This document shows, in pieces, positions 12,001 to 22,420 of a DNA stretch of 64,000 nucleotides. Under the pieces are notes generated by a model, which was not told the origin of the DNA, ran no database searches, and saw nothing but the letters and a program-made list of their open reading frames with translations. The stretch's first letter is position 1. Each line of letters starts with the position of its first letter. This DNA is from Hemicordylus capensis (taxonomy: Eukaryota > Chordata > Lepidosauria > Squamata > Cordylidae). The translations under genes and the position numbers were made by a program. The DNA is taken from assembly GCF_027244095.1 (NCBI RefSeq), contig NC_069657.1, positions 244,754,674 to 244,818,673 on the forward strand, written 5' to 3'.

Positions 12001-12954
12001 AAGTGGGGTCCCCCAGGGATCTGTACTGGGACCGGTGCTTTTTAATTTATTCATAAATGATCTAGAAGCAGGGGTAAGCAGCGATGTGGCCAATTTGCAG
12101 ATGATACCAAACTCTTCCGGATAGTGAAATCCAAAACGGATTGTGAGCAGTTCCAAAAGGATCTCTCCAAACTGGGGGAGTGGGCGACAAAATGGCAAAT
12201 GCGGTTCAATGTTAGCAAGTGTAAAGTGATGCACATTGGGACGAAAAACCCCAACTTCAAGTATATGCTGATGGGATCTGAGCTGTCGGTGACGGACCAG
12301 GAAAGGGATCTTGGGGTTGTGGTTGACAGCTCGTTGAAAGTGTCTATTCAATGTGCGGCAGCTGTGAAAAAGGCAAATTCCATGCTAGGGATCATTAGGA
12401 AGGGGATTGAAAATAAAACGGCTAACATTATAATGCCCTTATACAAAACTATGGTGCGACCACACTTGGAGTACTGCATACAATTCTGGTCACCACATCT
12501 TAAAAAGGACATTGTTAAACTGGAGAAGGTACAGAAGAGGGCAACCAAGATGATCAGGGGCCTAGAGCACCTTTCTTACGAGGCAAGACTACAACACCTG
12601 GGGCTTTTTAGTTTAGAAAAAAGACGACTGCGGGGAGACATGATAGAGGTCTATAAAATCATGCATGGCGTGGAGAAAGTGGAGAGAGAGAGATTCTTTT
12701 CCCTCTCACACAACACTAGAACCAGGGGTCACTCCATGAAATTGATTGCCAGGAGGTCTAGGACCAACAAACGGAAGTACTTTTTCACACAACGCGTGAT
12801 CCACTTGTGGAACTCTCTGCCACAGGATGTGGTGACAGCCAACAACCTGGATCGCTTTAAGAGGGGTTTGGATGACTTCATGGAGGAGAGGTCTATCAAT
12901 GGCTACTGGTCAGAGGGCTGTGGGCCACCTCCAGCCTCAAGGGTGTGCCTCTGA
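9053..12954 (+). pseudogene. CR1 ORF2 (endonuclease-reverse transcriptase), disrupted
   Basis: The first part (9053-9352) is the start of an APE-type endonuclease: NARSLRAKMGELE, then GITETWWN and GGGVALYVKEG. The hAT foldback interrupts it at 9353-10401. The endonuclease resumes at about 10405 with GTCYRPP, MGDFNYPHIDW and LGNSDHS. The reverse transcriptase follows from about 11430 with [26 protein letters not shown] and [11 protein letters not shown]. One base is missing in the FADD box near 12093, compared with the CR1 copy at 36690 ([10 protein letters not shown]). The C-terminal part (12124-12954) contains GLFSLEKRRLRGDMIEVYK and ends near IHLWNSLP. At least two frameshifts plus the insertion make it non-functional. 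Confidence 0.88.
9353..10401. mobile_element. 1.05-kb palindromic (foldback) non-autonomous hAT element
   Basis: A perfect 8-bp target duplication, GCCGGAAA (9345-9352 and 10402-10409), and TAG...CTA ends with TGTGCAC subterminal words fix the borders and the hAT superfamily. Almost the whole element is one inverted repeat: arms 9353-9892 and 9908-10401 around a 15-bp spacer made of three AAAGT units (9893-9907). Each arm contains its own smaller palindrome (9760-9853 and 9947-10040, about 47-bp half-sites). It is very GC-rich and encodes no transposase. Several overlapping proline-rich reading frames are by-products of the palindrome. The arms look near-identical, so the insertion is recent or kept homogeneous. 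Confidence 0.9.
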
Positions 12955-13110
12955 GTACCAGTTGCAGGGGAGTAATGGCAGGAGAGAGGGCACGCCCTCA
13001 ACTCCTGCCTGTGGCTTCCAGCGGCATCTGGTGGGCCACTGTGCGAAACAGGATGCTGGACTAGATGGGCCTTGAGCCTGATCCAGCAGGGCTATTCTTA
13101 TGTTCTTATG

Positions 13111-14018
13111 TCATAGGCGCACAGAACCTAGGGGTTACCGTGGTGATGTTTGTCAGAGTGTTAAGAGCAGATACCTGGACATCTTCCTTCAAGATCGATG
13201 GTGAACGAATAGGGGTCAGTGCATGCACTAAGTCTTCAGTATCGAGAATGTTAATGGCATTGGCGTTGCCGTGGAACCCGTCGGTGGGTCTGTCGAGGCA
13301 ACTCCTAATGTCTGCTTCGATTGATGTCCAAGTCTCAAAATCTCTCGATGTCGAGTGCACCAAAACTGTCGATATCGATGTCATCGGTATCAGGCAAGGC
13401 TCTGGACTCGGTGTCGATGCAGTTGGTATCAGCCCGGTCGACGTCGAAGCAGTTGAACATGTCAGCATCAAGTGAAGTGCCGGCTCCGGCATCGAAGGTC
13501 CTGTCTGCATTCCAATTGAATGATCTTTTGATGTCGAGGGAATCTCGATGTTGAGGGAATCTCATCCTGAACCGATCCTGGCGAAGGAGTCGATTCCGAT
13601 AGGGTTCACTTCTTCTTTTTGGCGGGGTCAGTCGGAGCCGCCATTTTGTTGCCCGGACTTTTCGAGGACTTAGGGGCTTTGGCATGGGGCGTTGAAGTTT
13701 TAGACTGGGCCAACCCAGGTGCTTCGAGCCATGCGGCTGAGGCGATTTCACCGCAGAGGAGGGCGCAGCTAATACATCATCGTAAAGAGAAGCGCGTAGA
13801 TGGAGCTCTCTATTTCTCTTCGTTTGTTTCAAAAAAGACTTGCAAATCGTACAGGCTGAAGTTTTGTGGGCCTCCCCTAGGCACAGCAAACATAGGCTGT
13901 GGCGTTCTTGAGAGGGCAATTTAGCATTGCACTTAGTGCAGCATTTAAAGGTTTTCTTTCCCTTCAGGGCATATATTTTACTCACAATCCGAAGTGTGTA
14001 GCCGAAAAATCCGTCCAA
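13111..14018 (-). mobile_element. DIRS Gag, N-terminal part (fossil)
   Basis: A cysteine-rich start (CCTKCNAKLPSQ, then SLCLLCLGEAH and CTICKSF) typical of DIRS Gag proteins, followed by a basic region and an acidic Asp-rich stretch. The CR1 insertion cuts it at 13110. Gag-like sequence resumes on the far side at 7325 and continues to about 5949. Confidence 0.75.
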
Positions 14019-14189
14019 TCTTTCATCGTGTTGGAAGGGTTAGAGAAAGCGAAACAGTCACAGGAGAATAATCAGTCAGAATCAGTAGGCAAAGAATAGT
14101 CCCAAGTCAGTCTGTAGTCAAAAGCCAGTAGAAGTTGTGTAGAAAATGCCAAGGAAAACACGAAGGAGCCGCAGAAACCGAGTGATCTC

Positions 14190-14362
14190 TACGGTGGTCA
14201 CAAAAGAACTGAGCTGCCTGCGCTTCTTCCCGCCTTAAATAGCCACGTGGTTACGTGGGGAGGGGCGCAGGCGCCGATAAGGAGCGAAGAAACTCGATGC
14301 CGAGAGACTTCCGCACAGGCGCAGAACCCATTCTAATGGATTCAATGGATCCCATACCAGAT
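14190..14362. repeat. DIRS right inverted terminal repeat
   Basis: The inverted partner of 1741-1930, holding the inverse of the CCACGTGG and TTTAAGGCGGGAAGAAG landmarks. Its outermost bases (about 14326-14361) are complementary to 2048-2083 of the internal complementary region. Confidence 0.85.
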
Positions 14363-14684
14363 CTCCATTCTAGATAGGAAAGTGAGGAGTTTGGATCTCT
14401 AATCTAGCTAGCTAGCTGGATGCAGATGGATTCTGCCTCTCTGCACACATGGTGCAGGGAGAGGAGCTTGCTTGCATGTTGCAAGGCAGAAGGACAGGAA
14501 GAGAAGAAGGAAGTGGCTGGAAGGAAGGAACTCCCTAAGATTAGCAATCTACATTCCAAAGGGATAGTGTCAGAGCAGTAGAGAAGGGGTGACTCATGTC
14601 TTGACCCTCTAGCCCTCTGACTCACTAGTCTGTCCTCCTATATCACTGAGACAAGAGACAGCGCAAACTCCTTCACTTCCAACA
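14363..14684 (-). repeat. copia 3' LTR, right portion (left portion at 1561-1720)
   Basis: The continuation of the left LTR after the DIRS insertion. It picks up at 'ctccattc', exactly where 1720 left off relative to the intact LTR at 20589, and ends with CTTCCAACA followed by a purine tract. Confidence 0.85.
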
Positions 14685-14706
14685 CCCCCTCTCGATGTCT
14701 CATGAC

Positions 14707-15160
14707 TCAGTTCACAAGATTCATTTTCTCTCTCAGCTTTTCAAAGCAGGGTCTTGGTAGTGGCTTAGTGAGTATATCTGCAAGCATTTCATTTGTTGGG
14801 CAGTAGATCAGCTTGATTAGTTCATCCTTTTGCAGATTTCTCACTACATGGTACTTCACATCAATATGCTTGGTACGCCTCTTCACATCTTCTTGTTTGG
14901 AGAGTTGAATGCAGCTTTGGTTGACTTCATACACTGGTATGGGCTGTGGTACATCTATACCTAGATCTTTCAGTAGTTGACACAGCCATTGTATCTCGTG
15001 ACAGCCCTGTGCAGCTGATACATATTCTGCTTCAGTGGTTGATGATGCTGTTATGTCTTGCTTGGTGCTTGACCAGCTTATGGCTCCATCTCCATAGAAA
15101 ATTATATGACCACTAGTGGATTTCCTTTCTGTTAGGTCTCCACCCCAGTCTGCATCTATG
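14707..15160 (-). mobile_element. copia RNase H region (fossil), severed by Tc1
   Basis: The C-terminal end of the copia polyprotein. It contains the family-typical RNase H tail words KHIDVKYHVVR and EMLADILTKPL. The Tc1 transposon at 15163-16779 separates it from the reverse transcriptase. A second copy of this stretch, without Tc1, lies at 50432-50885 and serves as the empty site. Confidence 0.85.
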
Positions 15161-15162
15161 TA

Positions 15163-15368
15163 CAGTGAGGGAAATAAGTATTTGATCCCCTGCTGATTTT
15201 GTCCGTTTGCCCTCTGACACAGAAGTGACCAGGCTATAATTGGAATGGTAGGTTTATTGTAGCTGTGAGAGACAGAACAACAACAAACAAACCCTCAAAA
15301 GCCCAGTGCCCAAAAGTCAGCGATGGATTTGCATTGTAGTGAGGGAAATAAGTATTCGATCCCCTATC
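15163..15368. repeat. Tc1 left terminal inverted repeat
   Basis: It begins CAGTGAGGGAAATAAGTATT and is the inverse of about 16574-16779. The first direct repeat is at 15163-15185 and the second at about 15338-15362. These are the expected transposase-binding sites. Confidence 0.92.
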
Positions 15369-15540
15369 AACCAGCAAGATTTCAGGCTCCCAGGTGTCTT
15401 TTCACTATATGCAGGTAACGAGCTGAGATGAGGAACACCCTCTGTAAGGGAGTGCTCCTAATCCCAGCTTGTTACAGTACCTGTATAAAAGACACCTGTC
15501 CATAGAAGCAAGCAATCACTCAGCTTCCAAACTCACCACC

Positions 15541-16563
15541 ATGCCCAAGACCAAAGAGCTGTCGAAGGATGTCAGGGACAAGGTTGTAGACCTGCACAAG
15601 GCTGGACTGGGCTACAAGACTATCGCCAAGCAGCTTGGTGAGAAGGTGACTACAGTTGGCACGATAACTTGCAAATGGAAGAAACACATAATAACTGTCA
15701 ATCTCCCTCGGTCTGGGGCTCCATGCAAGATCTCACCTCGTGGAGTTGCAATGATCACGAGAACGGTGACAAAGCAGCCCAGAACTACACGGGGGGAACT
15801 TGTCAATGATCTCAGGGCAGCTGGAACCATAGTCACCAAGAAAACAATTGGTAACACACTACGCCGTGAAGGACTGAAATCTTGCAGTGCCCGCAAGGTC
15901 CCCCTGCTCAAGGCAGCACATGTACAGGCCCGTCTGCAGTTTGCCAATGCACATCTGAATGATCCAGAGGAGAACTGGGTGAAAGTGTTGTGGTCAGATG
16001 AGACCAAAATCGAGCTCTTTGGCATCAACTCAACTTGCCGTGTGTGGAGGAGGAGGAATGCTGCCTATGAGCCCAAGAACACCATCCCCACCGTCAAACA
16101 TGGAGGTGGACACATTATGCTTTGGGGGTGTTTTTCTGCTAAGGGGACAGGACACCTTCACCACATCGAAGGGGCAATGGACGGGACCATGTACCGTCAG
16201 ATCTTGGGTGAGCACCTCCTTCCCTCAGCCAGGGCATTGAGAATGGGTCGTGGATGGGTATTCCAGCATGACAATGACCCAAAACACACAGCCAAGGCAA
16301 CAAAGGAGTGGCTCAAGAAGAAGCACATGAAGGTCCTGGAGTGGCCCAGCCAGTCTCCAGACCTTAATCCCATAGAAAATCTGTGGAGGGAGCTGAAGGT
16401 TCGGGTTGCCAAACATCAGCCTCGAAACCTTTCTGACTTGGAGAGGATCTGCAAAGAGGAGTGGGACAACATCCCTCCTGGGTTGTGTGCAAACCTGGTG
16501 GCCAACTACAAGAAACGTCTGACCTCTGTGATTGCCAACAAGGGTTTTGCCACCAAGTACTAA
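15541..16563 (+). CDS. Tc1-family transposase (DD34E)
   Basis: A complete 340-residue frame. I chose the ATG at 15541 because it sits in a good Kozak context (accaccATGc), begins [10 protein letters not shown] as in this family, and gives the usual Tc1 length; the frame itself stays open from 15469. Residues 1-120 form the paired-like double helix-turn-helix DNA-binding region, with a [12 protein letters not shown] basic linker. The catalytic triad is visible as [14 protein letters not shown] and, 34 residues later, NPIENLW, i.e. DD34E. A glycine-rich block ([12 protein letters not shown]) lies between. The enzyme would cut and paste the element at TA sites in the nucleus. No stop or frameshift is seen. 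From memory the protein is strikingly close to teleost Tc1 transposases, which suggests horizontal transfer. Confidence 0.95.
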   Translation: MPKTKELSKDVRDKVVDLHKAGLGYKTIAKQLGEKVTTVGTITCKWKKHIITVNLPRSGAPCKISPRGVAMITRTVTKQPRTTRGELVNDLRAAGTIVTKKTIGNTLRREGLKSCSARKVPLLKAAHVQARLQFANAHLNDPEENWVKVLWSDETKIELFGINSTCRVWRRRNAAYEPKNTIPTVKHGGGHIMLWGCFSAKGTGHLHHIEGAMDGTMYRQILGEHLLPSARALRMGRGWVFQHDNDPKHTAKATKEWLKKKHMKVLEWPSQSPDLNPIENLWRELKVRVAKHQPRNLSDLERICKEEWDNIPPGLCANLVANYKKRLTSVIANKGFATKY

Positions 16564-16573
16564 GACATCTTTT

Positions 16574-16779
16574 GTGAAGGGATCGAATACTTATTTCCCT
16601 CACTACAATGCAAATCCATCGCTGACTTTTGGGCACTGGGCTTTTGAGGGTTTGTTTGCTGTTATTCTGTCTCTCACAGCTACAATAAACCTACCATTCC
16701 AATTATAGCCTGGTCATTTCTGTGTCAGAGGGCAAACGGACAAAATCAGCAGGGGATCAAATACTTATTTCCCTCACTG
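16574..16779. repeat. Tc1 right terminal inverted repeat
   Basis: The inverse of 15163-15368, ending CTTATTTCCCTCACTG next to the TA target. By eye it differs from the left repeat at about three of 205 positions, so both ends should still be recognisable to the transposase. Confidence 0.92.
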
Positions 16780-16799
16780 TATGCTTCTAGTTTTGGTTC

Positions 16800-19700
16800 A
16801 GTGTTAGCTGGCAGCTTGAGCTTAAAGTGTGCAGTACCTTTTAGGTACCTAACAAGTCTCTTAATCGCATTCCAGTCCTTGAATGTTGGTGATGCAGTCT
16901 TTCTACAAAGTAAGCCAACTGCTGTACTAATATCTGGCCTAGTGAGTGTACTAATGTATAGAAGCTTACCCAATGCTTCACAATATCTATGGTTGTCAGA
17001 TAGTGGCTCAGTTTGGTCTTGCTTTATGTAGTTCACTTGCATTGAAGTTGGTGTAGGATTCGCATCTTCCAGTCTGAGCAGGTTTATCAAGTCCTTAATT
17101 TCCTGTTCTTGGTTGATGAGGAAACTTCCATCTTTCTCTTTGTACCTGAATGCCCAAGTAGTGTGCAATGTTGCCAACTTGCTTGACTTCCACATCTCTG
17201 TTTGGATGATGCATTATTTCCTTGCTGTCATCTGGATTCTCATAGGCAAGAATCAAATCATCAACATACGCCAAAATGTAAGTCCATTTGCCATCTCTGA
17301 ATTTGGTGTACAGGCAGGGATCAGCTTCACTTCCTTTGAAGTTTGCTTGAAGCAGCATTCATTCAGTTTTGTGTTCCATGCTCTGGCAGCCTTTTTAAAA
17401 CCATAAATGCTCTTTTGCAGTTTGCATACATAGTCCTCTTTGCCTTTCTCTGAGAAACCTGGTGGCTGTTGCATGTAAATGTCCTCTTCTAGTTCGCCAT
17501 GCAAGAATGCAGTTTTCATGTCTAGGTGTTCAACATGCATTCCTTTGCTAGCAGCAATACTTAACAGAGTCCTTACTGTGGTATGTTTAACCACTGGTGC
17601 AAAGGTTTCATCATAATTTTCTCCATATTTCTGTGAATATCCTTTTGCTACTAATCTGGCTTTGTGGTGCTGAATCTCACCATCAGCATCATGTTTGCGT
17701 TTGAAAACCCATTTGCAGCCTATAACTTTCCTTCCTTGAGGTAACTTAGTAAGAGTCCAGGTTTTGTTTTTCTGTAGAGCCTCAAGCTCTTCCATTGCAG
17801 CTTGTTTCCACTTCTGGGCTTCTGGTTGTGGTAGCTGGGATATTTCCTCCCATGATGAAGGTTCTGGTTGTTCCACCATTCTTGCGAGGTAGGATAGTCT
17901 CGGTGCTGGAACACCTCTATTTGAGTGCATTGATCGCCTCACCTCACCCTCTGTGGTCTCTCCCATTATCTGTGTCTGGTGGATCGCTGGGGGTCTCTGT
18001 GTCGAGTGTGGTTGGATCTGGATCGGCTGTCTCCTCCTCCTCAATTCCACTGAGATCAGGAAGCATAATCCAGTCGTCAGGGTGTTTGGTCTGGTTGCTT
18101 GCTTCGGTGTAGGCCCCCTTTGAAGACGTGCCTCTTTCATTCTCGTCAAAATACACCGATCTGCTTATGGTTATCTTGTTGGTGTCAGGATCCAGAATTC
18201 TGTAGCCTTTGGATTGCGCTGAGTAGCCTACAAAAATCCCTTTTGTGGCCCTAGCCCCTAACTTAGTCCTTTTTCCCTTTGGGATGTATGAGTAAGCCAT
18301 GCTTCCAAAGACACGCAAATGCATCATGGACGGCTTATGACCATGCCAAAGTTCATATGGTGTTGTTCCTATAGGCTTTGTGTGCATTCTGTTTTGTATG
18401 TATGTAGCAGTCATGATGCCTTCTCTCCAGTGTTTCTGTGGGAGGTGTATGTCAGCAAGCATGCATCTTACCATGTCCAATAGACTTCTGTTCTTTCTTT
18501 CTGAGATTCCATTTTGGGACAGGCAGTAAGCTACCATGGTTTGCTGCACGATTCCATGTTCTCTCAGGAACTGCCGTGTGGTGCTGGACATATATTCTCC
18601 TCCATTGTCTGTGCGCAGGATCTTTGGCTTCCAGCCAAATTTGTTGCTTGCCATCGCCACATATTCTTTTAATTTCTCCAGCGTCTGTGATTACTCCTTT
18701 AGTAGAAATACACACGTGTATCGTGAGAAATCATCTGTTATTGTTAGAACATATTTTTGATTACCTATGGTTGCTGGTAGTGGTCCAGATATATCGCTGT
18801 GAATCAGCTCTAGGGGTCTTCTGGTCTTACTTTCACTCTGCTTAGGAGATGGCTTGTTAACTGCTTTGGACTCAAGACAACAAACACAGTTAGTTATAAT
18901 GTCACATGGTACAAAATCAATGCCATTAGCTAACCCCTTTTCCTTCATGTTCTGGATTGACTCATAGCTCCTGTGTCCTAGGCATCTATGCCACAGTTGC
19001 AAGCAGTTTTCATGCAGGCATGACTTAGCAAGGTTCACTTCATTAGGCTGGCATGCCTCAGGTTTGGACCAGGCTGGTCTTTCTCTGTCTGTCTTTGGTA
19101 CAGGTTGCTCCTGCACCTTTGCATTCAGAGCCTACAAGGCAAACTTCTCCATTCTGGGTAACAATACATTGTCCATTTCTAATGTACAGTTCACAGCCTT
19201 GTTTCTCTAGCTTGGATATTGAAAGCAAGGAGCTTGAGAAGTCCGGGGTATACAAAACATTTCTCACAAAAAACTCATTAATTAATCCATCCAATAACTT
19301 GCAATACAAAATTCCCTCACCTTTCTTCTTTGCTTTAATTGTAGTATTATTGCCCAAATGAACAGTCTCTTCAGGAATATCAAACAGTTCAGTATAGAAA
19401 TCCAATTTTTTGAGATATGAACTGAGGAACCACTGTCTAAAATAAACTTTTCATCGTCTTGCATCAGGCAAACATTGAAATTCTTCTTTGAATCTGTATG
19501 CTTAAAGTTCTTATTTAAATTTCTTTCAGTAAAATCAACTCTTCTTGTCTGATTCTTGGGACAGTTCACCACCTTGTGTACAAATTGGTTACACAGAAAA
19601 CATCTAAAGGCATTAGTCCCAGTTGGCCACATTCCATACATTCCAGGAGCAGACTCCCTGCTGGCGGGCATGTGAACTCTCTCTCTGGATTGAGTTTCCT

Positions 19701-20264
19701 TGGCAATGAAGCCAGAGCTCTTTGTATGCAAATGTGAGGGGCCCATGCGAATCTGTGGTTTCCTCTTGCAGCATTCCCTCCCCACCTTGGGTATCCTCTG
19801 GAGTGACCAATTGTTGCTTTAAGAGCAAAGTTATTTGCCAATTCACCTACATAGCAAGAATTCAAAACTTTCCTTCTGCTTGCTTCAGAAGACATGGTTT
19901 CCACTGCTCTCTCAAAGCTTGGAGAGGTGTGGACTTCCAATTGGCCGATTATATTGCTATAGCTGGGGGGCATGCTTAGGAACAGAGCTTCCAGCTTCTG
20001 CCTTTCTGTAAATTCCTCCCTTGCAGCTTTAAATTCAAAGAAAAAATCTTCCAGCAGTGCTACATGCGTGGCAAAACAGTCCCCATCTTTATACTGGAGA
20101 TTCTGCATTTTCTTTCTCAAGTTAAAAGTGTACGCCCACCCCTTTTTCATATGCAAGGAATCAAGCTTGCTTAGCATTTCCCTTGAGGTCTCAAGATCAC
20201 ATATAGTAGTAAGATAGTTTTTACTCACAGAAGCAGCTATCAGAGCTTGAGCATCTTTGAGCAC
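16800..20264 (-). mobile_element. copia gag, protease, integrase and reverse transcriptase region (fossil)
   Basis: Reading on the minus strand, 20264-19566 resembles copia Gag. A DSGSS aspartic-protease motif lies near 19440. A HHCC-type zinc region (HRCLGHRSYESI) is at about 19045 and an integrase core with DNGGEYMS near 18600. The reverse transcriptase follows with the YVDDLILAY box near 17275. The order protease-integrase-RT-RNase H is diagnostic for Ty1/copia. The region is broken by several changes and is not a working gene. Confidence 0.85.
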
Positions 20265-20588
20265 CCTTGTCTCTTTAGCAGTCTTCTCAGCAGCTGTAGT
20301 TCCATCTGCGGGGGTGGGTGGGGCCTTCCTCAGTTACTTTTTGGAGTCCTTCTGCTCTCAGTGAAAGCGTCAGTATGGTTTTCCATTCCAAGTAATTGTC
20401 TGGGTTCAGGATAGTCAGCGTGAGCTTTCCCTCTAGGTAAGTAGCCATCCTCACTGAGCTCCAAGAAAAGGCAGTTGCTGTAGATTAGCAATTCAAAGTG
20501 TCCACGCTAGATCTCACTGGATCTACTGGAACAAAACTCACTCTCTAGTTGCAGTACACGCAGCTCAAAATACTGGGCTCCCATAACA

Positions 20589-21071
20589 TGTTGGGAATTC
20601 TCTCTGGTAGAGAAACCCTTTTCCATTATAGCAGAGTGCACAGAGGCACAACACAGCAGATTTAGTTAGGCATGCGTGTATGCTGAGAGTAAAGTAACTT
20701 GGAGCCAGATCATAGTTTCAAATCAATATATATGGCATGTATTAAAGAACTCCATTCAAGATAGGAAAGTGAGGAGTTTGGATCTCTAATCTAGCAAGCT
20801 AGCTGGATGCAGATGGATTCTGCCTCTCTGCACACATGGTGCAGGGAGAGGAGCTTGCTTGCATGTTGCAAGGCAGAAGGACAGGAAGAGAAGAAGGAAG
20901 TGGCTGGAAGGAAGGAACTTCCTAAGATTAGCAATCTACATTCCAAAGGGATAGTGTCAGAGCAGTAGAGAAGGGATGACCCATGTCTTGACTCTCTGGC
21001 CCTCTGACTCACTAGTTTGTCCTCCTATGTCACTGAGACAAGAGACAGCACAAACTCCTTCACTTCCAACA
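20589..21071 (-). repeat. copia 5' LTR (right)
   Basis: A complete LTR of about 483 bp with TG...CA ends. It matches the split left LTR (1561-1720 plus 14363-14684) and the LTR of the second copia copy at 49915. It is uninterrupted and so serves as the reference for the place where the DIRS element entered the other LTR. Confidence 0.88.
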
Positions 21072-21076
21072 CTATT

Positions 21077-21491
21077 CAGATAACTTAGATCTTCCTACTA
21101 AAAATATCACATCAGTCAGGAAATACTGGCAAGAAATTCCAGATTCTTTCAAAAAGATTGGAGCATTGTTTGCCGAGAGGTTCAGAAAATGACTTCAGTA
21201 TTCCGTAACCAAATATAGAACACATTTGCATGAACAATACAGCAAAATAACTGGTAACAAAAAAGGTTCGGCTTTTTAGGAAAATATACAAAGCAGTGTT
21301 TTCCATATGCACCACACTGCAGTAAAACAGAACAGGCCCAGCTCCCTCCTCCTCTGATATGGTTGTCATGAACTGGTATCCTGTTAGGAAGGGCTACAGA
21401 GGAAAGATGCATTCCCCATAGCGTACTTTGTCCTGAAAGAGCCTTCTAAACAACCTGAGGCATGGGAGGGAGCACTGGGCATAATTCAACA
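21077..21491 (+). other. TAS2R-1 upstream region
   Basis: Continuation of duplication unit 1 after the copia element. It matches 30038-30462 and 45992-46413. No reading frame, TATA box or exon is convincing. Vertebrate TAS2R genes have a single coding exon, and their promoters are poorly marked by sequence. Confidence 0.6.
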
Positions 21492-22420
21492 ATGGGCAGC
21501 TCTTCTGTATGGGATACAGCTTCCATGCTGGTTGTAATCACTGCAAGTTTGGGAAGACTATGGACAGATGCATTCATACTAGTGGTCAATTGCAGGGACT
21601 GGATCCAAAAGAAACGTCTGAGCCCCATTGATAGGATCTTGACCTTACAAAGTATAAGCAGAATATGTTTTGGGTGCTCTGGGACATTCTGGTATCTACT
21701 GGCAAAATTTGATCCTCAGATTACTAAAAACCTGCATATCTTCAAAGCATCTATGTCTGTCATTTGGTTCTTTCGGTTTTGGAACCTCTGGCTCACAGCT
21801 TGCTTGTGCAGCTTCTATTGTTTGAAGATCATAGACTTCAGTCACCACTTCTTCATCCATTTCAAACAAAGGATTTCCGGACTGGTACCTACGTGGCTCC
21901 TAGGTTCTGTGATTTTGTCTTTGGCAAATACCCTGCCTTATATATGTGTGAACTTGACAACAGTGGATAACGGGGAGATCTCCTATTTCTTCGAAAATAA
22001 AACCAAGAATTCAGTCAAAGATTCAATTACACGTGCTTATTTTGGTGGGCCTTGGATCTTCTGCAGCTTTCAGCTTATGTCTTACTTCTGCCTTTCTGTT
22101 AATCTTTTCTCTCTGGAGGCACAGTCAGAAAATGCGAACTGCATCAGTCAGCTCCAGGAGCCCTAGCGCTGCTGCCCACGTCCAGGCAGTGAAAATTATA
22201 CTATTCCTCCTCATCAACCATGTTGCTGCCTTTCTAGCTACGCTGATGATATTGTCAAGCAATTTTGATAGAAATGGTATTGCTACCTTTGTTGCTGTCT
22301 CTTTTACACATTGGTGTTCTTCGGTGGATTCTTTCATATCAGTTTGGGGCAACACAAAATTAAAAAATGAGTTGCACAAGCTTTTGTATTTTGCTAAGTG
22401 CAAGGGGCGATATTGTTAAA
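21492..22420 (+). pseudogene. TAS2R: Bitter taste receptor TAS2R-1, frameshifted
   Basis: A single-exon TAS2R-family seven-transmembrane receptor, homologous over its whole length to the intact copies at 30463 and 46414. It starts MGSSSVWDTAS. TM1 ends VVNCRDWI, TM2 holds LSPIDRILTLQSISRI, and the C-terminus (GNTKLKNELHKLLYFAKC) is intact. Relative to the other copies, 8 bp are missing after codon 176 or so (near 22014), in the second extracellular loop. The rest, including TM5-TM7, is therefore out of frame and is read separately at 22033-22419. Translation would give a truncated, non-receptor protein. TM1-TM4 are otherwise well kept, so the loss looks recent. It is convergent with the MEP1A-A pseudogene. 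Confidence 0.93.

Larger units (their letters stand above)
7326..13110 (+). mobile_element. CR1 LINE, near full length, broken
   Basis: A CR1 retrotransposon inserted in the DIRS Gag region. It has a 5' leader with a repeated 22-bp word, an ORF1 with zinc-finger and esterase domains (7962-8798), an ORF2 with endonuclease (from about 9053) and reverse transcriptase (about 11430-12950), and the CR1-typical end 'gatccagcagggct' followed by two TTCTTATG octamers at 13095-13110. A hAT foldback element splits the endonuclease (9353-10401). I see at least three frameshifts: near 8767 in ORF1, near 11432 upstream of the RT core, and near 12093 in the FADD catalytic box. The copy is dead. Confidence 0.9.
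1721..14362 (-). mobile_element. DIRS-type tyrosine-recombinase retrotransposon (fossil)
   Basis: A DIRS-like element in minus orientation, inserted in the copia 3' LTR. In coding order it shows a cysteine-rich Gag (13111-14018, resumed at 5949-7325 after a CR1 insertion), reverse transcriptase/RNase H (about 5716-4029, with YLDDWLL near 5010) and a tyrosine recombinase (3712-3071). It has inverted terminal repeats at 1741-1930 and 14190-14362. An internal complementary region at 1985-2085 matches both outer ends, which is the hallmark of DIRS. It carries roughly five or more coding breaks and two LINE insertions, so it is inactive. It must be younger than the copia copy it split. Confidence 0.9.
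15163..16779 (+). mobile_element. Tc1-type DNA transposon, complete and apparently intact
   Basis: A 1617-bp element flanked by TA dinucleotides (15161-15162 and 16780-16781). Terminal inverted repeats of about 205 bp differ at only about three positions by eye. Each contains two direct repeats of the word TAGTGAGGGAAATAAGTATT (outer near 15163, inner near 15338), the IR/DR arrangement known from Tc1 elements such as Sleeping Beauty. It encodes one uninterrupted 340-residue transposase. It sits inside the copia RNase H/RT region. The empty site reads through in the second copia copy at about 50880. It is the youngest-looking insertion in the window. Confidence 0.96.
1561..21071 (-). mobile_element. 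Ty1/copia LTR retrotransposon (fossil), host of nested insertions
   Basis: A Ty1/copia element in minus orientation. Two roughly 480-bp LTRs bound it: the right one (5' LTR) at 20589-21071, and the left one (3' LTR) split into 1561-1720 and 14363-14684 by a DIRS insertion. LTR ends carry the TGTTGG/CCAACA inverted repeat, and a polypurine tract abuts the left LTR at about 14685-14693. Gag, protease, integrase, reverse transcriptase and RNase H regions follow in the usual copia order. A 5-bp target duplication flanks it (1556-1560 and 21072-21076). The empty site is visible in the paralogous units at about 30033 and 45987. The coding part is broken in several places and is also split by a Tc1 transposon. 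Its LTRs differ by only a few percent by eye, so it is fairly recent. Confidence 0.9.

Noticed and set aside
13106-13924. Plus-strand reading frames opposite the DIRS Gag region
   Set aside because: They are antisense shadows of the cysteine-rich, Asp-rich Gag frame, which is the recognisable one.
15612-16412. Minus-strand frames within the Tc1 element
   Set aside because: Shadows of the transposase, which is complete and conserved on the plus strand.
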